64,000 bases of DNA from Streptomyces morookaense (lineage in GTDB: Bacteria > Actinomycetota > Actinomycetes > Streptomycetales > Streptomycetaceae), in the NCBI RefSeq assembly GCF_013030945.1, contig NZ_JABBXF010000056.1:24731-88730 (forward strand). Reading direction: 5' to 3'. The stretch's first letter is position 1; every line of letters begins with the position of its first letter. Position numbers and translations under genes: made by a program. Below, piece after piece: positions 59,060-64,000 of the stretch. A model generated the notes under the pieces. It was not told the DNA's origin. It searched no databases and worked only from the letters and a program-made list of their open reading frames with translations.

Positions 59060-59464
59060 ATGCACCCGTCCGAACGTCACGCAGAAGGTGACAAGATCCG
59101 CCGCGAGGTGCTCGGAGACGAGTACGTCAACACCATGCTGCGCGACTGGGATCCGGCCAAGCCGCTGCTGGAGCTCGTCACCGAGTACTCCTGGGGCTTC
59201 ACCTGGTCCCGCGAGGGCCTCGACCGGCGCACCCGGAGCCTGCTGCTCGTGGCCCTGCTCACCGGTCTCAACCGCCCCGCCGAGCTGAAGCTCCACATCG
59301 GCGGCGCACTCCGCAACGGCTGCACGCCGGAGGAACTGGCCGAGGTCGCCCTCCAGTGCGCGGTCTACGCGGGTGCCCCGGCCGGCATCGACACGATGAA
59401 GCTGATCCGTCAAGAGGTCGCCCGCTTCGAGGAGGAGAACGAGGCTTGCGCTGAAGGGAATTGA
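59060..59464 (+). CDS. Carboxymuconolactone decarboxylase family protein
   Basis: A 134-residue helical protein of the PcaC-like CMD group. DKIRREVLGDEYVN, WGFTWSREGLDRRTRSLLLVALLTGLNRPAELKLH and EVALQCAVYAGAPAGID follow the 4-carboxymuconolactone decarboxylase pattern. It lacks the C-x2-C of AhpD-type peroxidases. In the beta-ketoadipate pathway PcaC forms an enol-lactone; no other pca gene is near, so a different ring or lactone substrate is likely. AAAGGTCC precedes the ATG. Last gene of the LysR-linked operon. Confidence 0.87.
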   Translation: MHPSERHAEGDKIRREVLGDEYVNTMLRDWDPAKPLLELVTEYSWGFTWSREGLDRRTRSLLLVALLTGLNRPAELKLHIGGALRNGCTPEELAEVALQCAVYAGAPAGIDTMKLIRQEVARFEEENEACAEGN

Positions 59465-59470
59465 CCGCCG

Positions 59471-60940
59471 TCAGGGGGTGTGGGGGCGGCTGCCGGGCTC
59501 CTGGTGCGGGACCGTCTGCACCGTCGGCACGGCGGGCGGCGGAAGGGTGGCCGCCTCCTGCTCTTCCAGGGCGAGGAGCGGTGCGGGGTCGGGCAGTCCG
59601 GGGAAGGACCGGTCGCAGTCGTGCAGGCGCAGCGCCGACGTCAGGTCTCCCATGGTTCTGCGGCGCCAGGCGCTGATGTTGGGCTCGTGCACGCCGAACC
59701 GGCGTTCCAGGAACTTCAGCGTGGAGGTGTGGTCGAAGACCTCGCTGCACACCCAACCGCCGCGGCTCCACGGCGAGATGACGAGAGCGGGCACCCGGAA
59801 GCCCGGCCCCACCGGCCCGGCGATCCCCGCCGCGCCGGCCGGCAGCGGGGAGGCGGTGACCCACTCCCCCGGCGTCCCCTCGGGCGGGACGGGCGGGGGC
59901 ACGTGGTCGAAGCGGCCGTCGTTCTCGTCGTAGCTGATGAAGAAGACGGTCTTCGCCCACACCTCGGGGCGCGAACCCAGGGCGTCGAGGACGGTGTAGA
60001 TGTACTCGGCGCCCGCCGCGGGGAAGTTGGGCGGTTCCTCGGACGCCTCGGGGAGGCCGTAGACCGAGGGGAGGTACTGCGCGTCCAGCCAGGTGACCGA
60101 GGGCAGTTCGTCCCTGCGGATCATGTCCGCGACATCGGACGGCGCGTAGGGCACCATCGCGTTCTCGTAGAGATCGTCGCCGGGCCGGGCGTCCTGGAAG
60201 GCCTTGAACCAGCCGAGGTCGGTGTCCGGCGGGTAGGCGGTGCAGTAGCGCCAGCTGATCCCGGCGGCCTGCAGGCGTTCCGGGTAGGTGGTCCACCGGA
60301 AGCCGGTCGGGGTGTTGTCGACGACCGGTCCGCCGAGCCGCCCGGCGGGGTCGATCGTGCCGCTGATGGCCATCACCCGGTTGGGGTGCGTGGGGCCGAG
60401 GACCGAGCAGAAGTAGTGGTCGCAGACGGTGAAGGCGTCCGCGAGCGCGTAGTGGAACGGCAGGTCGTCGCGGGTGTGATAACCCATGGTGAACGGGCCC
60501 TTGACCGGGCCGTCCGCGGCGCGGTGGGTGGGCACCCAGTTGTCCATCCGGCCGTGGTTCCAGGACCGGTGCTGCGACGGCCAGGAGTGGCTGGTGCCGT
60601 AGGCCTTCGCGGCGCTGGTGGTCCGGGTGTCGTCGTGGAACGGCAGCAGGTAGCCGTCGGGATTCTCCGGGTCGGGCTGGTGGAGGACCGAGCGGCCGGT
60701 GGGCAGGGTGACGGCGTCCGGGTCGTCGAATCCGCACACGCCCTGGAGCGTGCCGAAGTAGTGGTCGAACGACCGGTTCTCCTGCATCAGGAAGACGACG
60801 TGCTCGATCTGGTCGAGCGAGCGCAGCGGCCGTACGGGCGCCGCGAGGGCCTTGCGCAGGGAGCCGGGCAGCAGCGGCATGCCTGCTGCGGCTCCGAGGA
60901 GTCTGCGCCGGGTGATGCCGTGTGCCGGGACCGCGTCCAT
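59471..60940 (-). CDS. Tat-exported phosphoesterase, phospholipase C/acid phosphatase family
   Basis: A 489-residue phosphoesterase. The N-terminus ITRRRLLGAAAGMPLLPG is a twin-arginine signal. VVFLMQENRSFDHYFGTL near residue 48 is the metal-binding motif of bacterial phospholipase C and alkaline-phosphatase-like phosphoesterases. SYDENDGRFDHVPPP and GFRVPALVISPWSRGG supply further conserved blocks. It should release phosphate or phosphodiester products outside the cell, as in phosphate starvation. CGGAG lies before the ATG at 60940. Convergent with the CMD gene six bases away. Confidence 0.92.
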   Translation of the reverse strand: MDAVPAHGITRRRLLGAAAGMPLLPGSLRKALAAPVRPLRSLDQIEHVVFLMQENRSFDHYFGTLQGVCGFDDPDAVTLPTGRSVLHQPDPENPDGYLLPFHDDTRTTSAAKAYGTSHSWPSQHRSWNHGRMDNWVPTHRAADGPVKGPFTMGYHTRDDLPFHYALADAFTVCDHYFCSVLGPTHPNRVMAISGTIDPAGRLGGPVVDNTPTGFRWTTYPERLQAAGISWRYCTAYPPDTDLGWFKAFQDARPGDDLYENAMVPYAPSDVADMIRRDELPSVTWLDAQYLPSVYGLPEASEEPPNFPAAGAEYIYTVLDALGSRPEVWAKTVFFISYDENDGRFDHVPPPVPPEGTPGEWVTASPLPAGAAGIAGPVGPGFRVPALVISPWSRGGWVCSEVFDHTSTLKFLERRFGVHEPNISAWRRRTMGDLTSALRLHDCDRSFPGLPDPAPLLALEEQEAATLPPPAVPTVQTVPHQEPGSRPHTP

Positions 60941-61103
60941 GCCGTACTCCGTCCTGCCGGCCCTGGCGCCGCAACCACCATGGGCCGCGCCCGCACCCCG
61001 GTCAAGGGTTCCGGCGGCGGTCCGGCTCCGGCCGAGTGGTGCACGGCTGCGGACGGCGGCAGCCTGGGAGGCGGGGCACGCGAGGATCCTCCGGGAGGCG
61101 GCG

Positions 61104-61997
61104 ATGGCAGGAGTGCGGGAACCCCGCGCGATCGTGGCCGGTGTCGCCCCGGACGCCGGCCGGCGGGCGGCCCCGGCCTGGGCCGTCGACGAGGCGGCCC
61201 GCCGCGGCGCGCCGCTGCTGCTCGTGCATGCCCAGGGGACCCCCACCGGCGGGTACCGGAAGACGGACGTACTGCCGTCGTGGGAGCAGTGGAACGGGGC
61301 GCTGCACGAGGCCGGGGACCGGGTGCTCGGGGAGGCGGTGGCCTTCGCCGAGTCGCGGCGGCCCGGGGCGGAGGTGGCAGGGCTGCTCGCGGAGGGCGAT
61401 CCCGCCTGGGTGCTGCGCGAGCAGGCGCGGGACGCGCTCCTCGTCGTGCTGGGCTCCTCGCATCTGAGCCGGGTGCAGGAGGTGTTCTCCGCGGCGTCCG
61501 TCGCCCTGCCCGTCATCGCGCACAGCCCCTGCCCGGTCGTCGTCGTCCCGGAGCGGGAGCACGCCGTCGCGGCGCCGCCGTACTTCGTGGTGGGAGTGGA
61601 CGGCAGCCCGGAGTCGGCGGCGGCCGTCGCCTTCGCCTTCGAGGAGGCCGCGCTGCACGGGGCCGCGCTGCGGGCGGTGTACGCCTGGTGGCGGCCCGAG
61701 GAGACCGGGGTCATGGACGAGCAGGCCGCCGAGCAGGAGGGCCGGAGGATCCTCGCCGACGCGACGGCGGAGCAGGCCGCGGCCCGGCCGGACGTCGGGC
61801 TGGAGCTCGCCGTCGTCCGCGGGCATCCGGTGGAGGCGCTGGCCGGGGCGTCGGAGCAGGCCCTGGGCCTGGTGGTGGGGACACGGGGGCACGGCGGCTT
61901 CACCGGGATGCTGCTGGGGTCGGTGAGCCAGGGCGTCCTCCATCATGCGCGGTGCCCGGTCGTCGCCGTCCCGCACGACGGTGCGCGCTCCTCGTAG
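61104..61997 (+). CDS. Universal stress protein with two Usp domains
   Basis: A 297-residue tandem UspA protein. The second domain (about 153-292) keeps the ATP motif G-x2-G-x9-G-S (GTRGHGGFTGMLLGSVSQGV). The first has LGSSHLSRVQEVFSAASVA, in which the glycine spacing is lost, so it may not bind ATP. GGGAGG lies before the ATG. Together with the site-2 protease 78 bases downstream this repeats the arrangement of mycobacterial dormancy genes Rv2623-Rv2625c. Confidence 0.9.
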   Translation: MAGVREPRAIVAGVAPDAGRRAAPAWAVDEAARRGAPLLLVHAQGTPTGGYRKTDVLPSWEQWNGALHEAGDRVLGEAVAFAESRRPGAEVAGLLAEGDPAWVLREQARDALLVVLGSSHLSRVQEVFSAASVALPVIAHSPCPVVVVPEREHAVAAPPYFVVGVDGSPESAAAVAFAFEEAALHGAALRAVYAWWRPEETGVMDEQAAEQEGRRILADATAEQAAARPDVGLELAVVRGHPVEALAGASEQALGLVVGTRGHGGFTGMLLGSVSQGVLHHARCPVVAVPHDGARSS

Positions 61998-62075
61998 GGC
62001 CTCCGTCTCCCCTGTGCCGGGCGGGGATGCGGGCGGATGATGGAAGCCGGAGGTCAGGGCGAGGGGGCCAGGCAC

Positions 62076-63212
62076 ATGGGCGGTTCCGTACCACTGGGCA
62101 AGCTCCTCGGCATACCGCTGCGGGTCCACTGGAGCGCGCCCGTGCTGATCCTCTTCCTCGGCTTCGGGCTGGCCGGCGGGACCTTGCCGCAGTGGGTGCC
62201 GGGACGTTCCGCCGCGGTCTACGACACGGCCGGGCTGGCGGGGGCGGTCCTGCTGACGGTGAGCCTGCTGCTGCACGAGGCGGCGCACGCGGTGACCGCG
62301 CGCCGGGCGGGGATCCGGGTCGTGGACATCACGGTCTGGGGGCTGGGCGGGGTCACCCGTCTGGGGCAGGCCGCGACCCCGCGCACCCAGTTCCTGGTGG
62401 CGGCGGCCGGGCCGGCGACCAGTCTGGTGCTGGGCGGGCTGGCCCTGGCGGGCGGCTACGGGGCCGGGCACCTCCTGCACTGGACGCTGGTCTCGGCGGT
62501 GCTGGTCTGGGCAGGCGGGGCGAATCTGCTGCTGGGGCTGTTCAACCTGGTGCCGGCCGCACCGCTCGACGGCGGGCGGGTCCTGCTGTCGGCCGTGTGG
62601 TGGCGGAGCGGGGACCGGCCGCGGGCGCAGCGGGTCGCCGGGCGGAGCGGTCAGGTGGCCGGCTTCCTGATGATCGCGGCGGGCTGGATCGCCCTCACCC
62701 GGGGTCTGGGCTCGGGCCTGTGGCTCATGCTCGTGGGCGGCTTCGTGGCGGTCTCGGCCACGGCGGAGATGCGGCAGGCCGTGATCCTCGCGGCCCTTGA
62801 GGACGTGCGGGTCGCCGACGCCATGACGGCGCCCCCGGTCACGGGCCCGGACTGGCGCACCGTGGAGGACTTCCTCGCGACGGTCATGGCGGGGACGCAG
62901 CGCCCTGCCGTTCCCGTTGTCGACTTCGACGGGCGCCCGAGCGGCGTCGTCGAGCGGAACCGGCTCCTGCTCGTCCCCGCCTCGCGGCGGTCGGAGCTGC
63001 GCGTCCGCGACCTGGCCGTTCCGCTGGCGCAGTGCACGGTCGCCGCCCCGCAGGACGAGCTGACGGAGGTGCTGGGCCGGGTGGCCCCGGCCGCGCAGCT
63101 GATGATCCTCGTCATGGAGGAAGGGCGCCTGGTGGGGACCGTCACCGGTGAGGACGTGATGCGGATGGCCCGTCGCCGGCTGCCGGATCCGGGCGGTGGC
63201 CTGCGGATCTGA
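62076..63212 (+). CDS. Site-2 protease (M50) with C-terminal CBS domains, Rip3-like
   Basis: A 378-residue membrane metalloprotease. LHEAAHAVTARRAG has the HExxH site, and NLVPAAPLDGGRVL the third ligand in the N-x2-P-x3-LDG motif. Five or six membrane segments are visible. Residues 245-370 form two CBS-like units (VRVADAMTAPPVTGPDWRT and LRVRDLAVPLAQCTVAAPQD). Such proteins cleave regulatory proteins in the membrane; CBS domains sense adenine nucleotides. The ATG at 62076 is chosen after the GAGGGGGCC tract. Likely co-transcribed with the stress-protein gene. Confidence 0.9.
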   Translation: MGGSVPLGKLLGIPLRVHWSAPVLILFLGFGLAGGTLPQWVPGRSAAVYDTAGLAGAVLLTVSLLLHEAAHAVTARRAGIRVVDITVWGLGGVTRLGQAATPRTQFLVAAAGPATSLVLGGLALAGGYGAGHLLHWTLVSAVLVWAGGANLLLGLFNLVPAAPLDGGRVLLSAVWWRSGDRPRAQRVAGRSGQVAGFLMIAAGWIALTRGLGSGLWLMLVGGFVAVSATAEMRQAVILAALEDVRVADAMTAPPVTGPDWRTVEDFLATVMAGTQRPAVPVVDFDGRPSGVVERNRLLLVPASRRSELRVRDLAVPLAQCTVAAPQDELTEVLGRVAPAAQLMILVMEEGRLVGTVTGEDVMRMARRRLPDPGGGLRI

Positions 63213-63239
63213 CAGCCGGCGACGAGGTCGGCAGAGGGG

Positions 63240-64000
63240 TCAGGAGGAGGGCGTCGGCCCCTCCAGCTGCTCGCTGATCCACTGGACGGGGGCCTCCATG
63301 TTGGAGAGGTAGGTGGCACCGTTGTGCGTACCGCCCGGTATCTCCCACAGCTTGGTGTGGACGGGGCCCTTCCCGTACGTGCTCATGAAGTCCTTGACGC
63401 CCTTGATCATCGTCTTGTTCTCCTTCGTGCCGTACTGGAAGGCGATGTAGACATCCGGTCCCTTCGTGGCCGCCAGCTGCTTGGCCAGCACCTCGGGATT
63501 GTTCTCCTGCTTCTCCTTCTCGTGGCCCTTCCACAGCGGGGAGTCGGGCACGATGTCGGGGCCGTTGGCGACGGCGGCCTTGAACTTGTCCGGGTGCTTG
63601 AGCACCGACTTCAGGCTCGCGAAGCCGCCGGTGGAGGAGCCCATGTAGGCCCAGCCGTCGCGGGACTTGATCGTGCGGAAGTTGGCCTTCATCAGGTCCG
63701 GGACGTCCTCGGTCAGCCAGGTGCCCATCTTCTGCTGGCCGGGGATGTCACTGGCGTCCCAGTAGATGCCCTTGTCGTCCGGTCCCGGGTTGAGGATCGG
63801 CATGGCCAGCAGGAACGGCTTGCTCTTGCCCTCCTGGTACCACTTCGAAATGCTCTTCTCGAGCGAGAGCTTGTCCTTGCCGAACTCGCCGAGCGCCCAG
63901 TAGTTGCTGTCGTTGCCGGGGCCGCCGGGCAGGGCGATCATCACGGGGAAGCCGCTCTCCCTGAACTTCGGGTCCTCCGTGTACTCCTTGGGCGCCCAGA
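63240..64000 (-). CDS. Secreted-type esterase (esterase D/antigen-85-like fold), N-terminus cut off
   Basis: About 253 C-terminal residues of a putative esterase; the gene begins beyond the right edge. PVMIALPGGPGNDSNYWALG is the first core strand and oxyanion region, YMGSSTGGFASLKSVL the nucleophile elbow with Ser, and PGGTHNGATYL carries the catalytic His. The fold matches Esterase D and mycolyltransferase-like proteins (PF00756). Lys-rich composition (KDKLSLEKSISKWYQEGKSK) differs from most neighbours and suits an extracellular protein. Convergent with the site-2 protease gene. Confidence 0.85.
   Translation of the reverse strand, partial: WAPKEYTEDPKFRESGFPVMIALPGGPGNDSNYWALGEFGKDKLSLEKSISKWYQEGKSKPFLLAMPILNPGPDDKGIYWDASDIPGQQKMGTWLTEDVPDLMKANFRTIKSRDGWAYMGSSTGGFASLKSVLKHPDKFKAAVANGPDIVPDSPLWKGHEKEKQENNPEVLAKQLAATKGPDVYIAFQYGTKENKTMIKGVKDFMSTYGKGPVHTKLWEIPGGTHNGATYLSNMEAPVQWISEQLEGPTPSS

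Noticed and set aside
1..64000. CRISPR arrays, tRNA or rRNA genes
   Set aside because: No regularly spaced repeats and no cloverleaf or rRNA-like segments were seen; repeats found are short operators, hairpins or tandem slips.

Overview
The window reads as a stretch of a Streptomyces chromosome, probably accessory or arm-proximal. The signs are uniformly very high GC, strong G/C third-position preference, GTG and TTG starts, several promoters whose predicted transcription start falls on the start codon (leaderless style), rare TTA leucine codons confined to one locus, and a gene set typical of the genus: many TetR, LysR, PadR and PucR regulators, secreted hydrolases, a SpoIIE/PP2C phosphatase and a DUF5997 protein. 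I saw no tRNA, rRNA, CRISPR array or intact mobile element. All assignments come from reading the sequence; no database search was run.

Layout. 0-12.5 kb: esterase/TetR pair, small secreted proteins (one chagasin-like, one with two DUF333-like halves), a secreted serine hydrolase, an alpha/beta hydrolase, a long-form GAPDH, a frameshifted secreted protein, a TetR/CocE-hydrolase pair and a GlxA-type regulator with a cupin protein. 12.5-14.7 kb: an internally deleted acetyltransferase, a methyltransferase and TetR gene sharing a large palindromic operator, and a transporter tail. 14.7-20.9 kb: a GltB-like FMN protein, a hydrolase, and a desaturase/reductase pair with a PucR-family regulator. 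20.9-24.1 kb: a decayed zone with glgX, glutamate-synthase and IS5 transposase remnants, stress genes (hydrophobic peptide, CsbD, YihY) and a chimeric pseudogene joining an asparagine-synthase-like piece to an acetoacetyl-CoA synthetase tail.

24.1-33 kb: PadR/SGNH hydrolase, SnoaL-like protein, nucleotidyltransferase, an overlapping operon of pseudouridine catabolism genes (psuG, psuK) with an erythromycin-esterase homologue, a G1 peptidase and a polysaccharide deacetylase. 32.7-41.4 kb: a GbsR/MarR regulator divergent from an ABC exporter, a macrolide-type glycosyltransferase, a TetR regulator, and the most unusual item in the window: two paralogous small proteins with a conserved leader-like N-terminus and a conserved Cys/Thr/Ser-rich C-terminus, followed by a membrane M50 metalloprotease whose N-terminus resembles a RiPP recognition element. 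This looks like a minimal, possibly undescribed peptide-processing system.

41.4-51.3 kb: TetR/SGNH pair, a membrane-anchored beta-propeller protein, a thermolysin-family protease with a long C-terminal extension, an ATP-grasp enzyme, and a divergent pair of a LysR-type effector domain without HTH and a DUF5997 protein. 51.3-64 kb: an SpoIIE phosphatase, a LysR-MFS-NMO-FAD protein-CMD locus carrying three TTA codons (predicted bldA dependence), a Tat-exported phosphoesterase, a universal stress protein with a CBS-type site-2 protease (the dormancy-gene pairing of mycobacteria), and a truncated esterase at the right edge.
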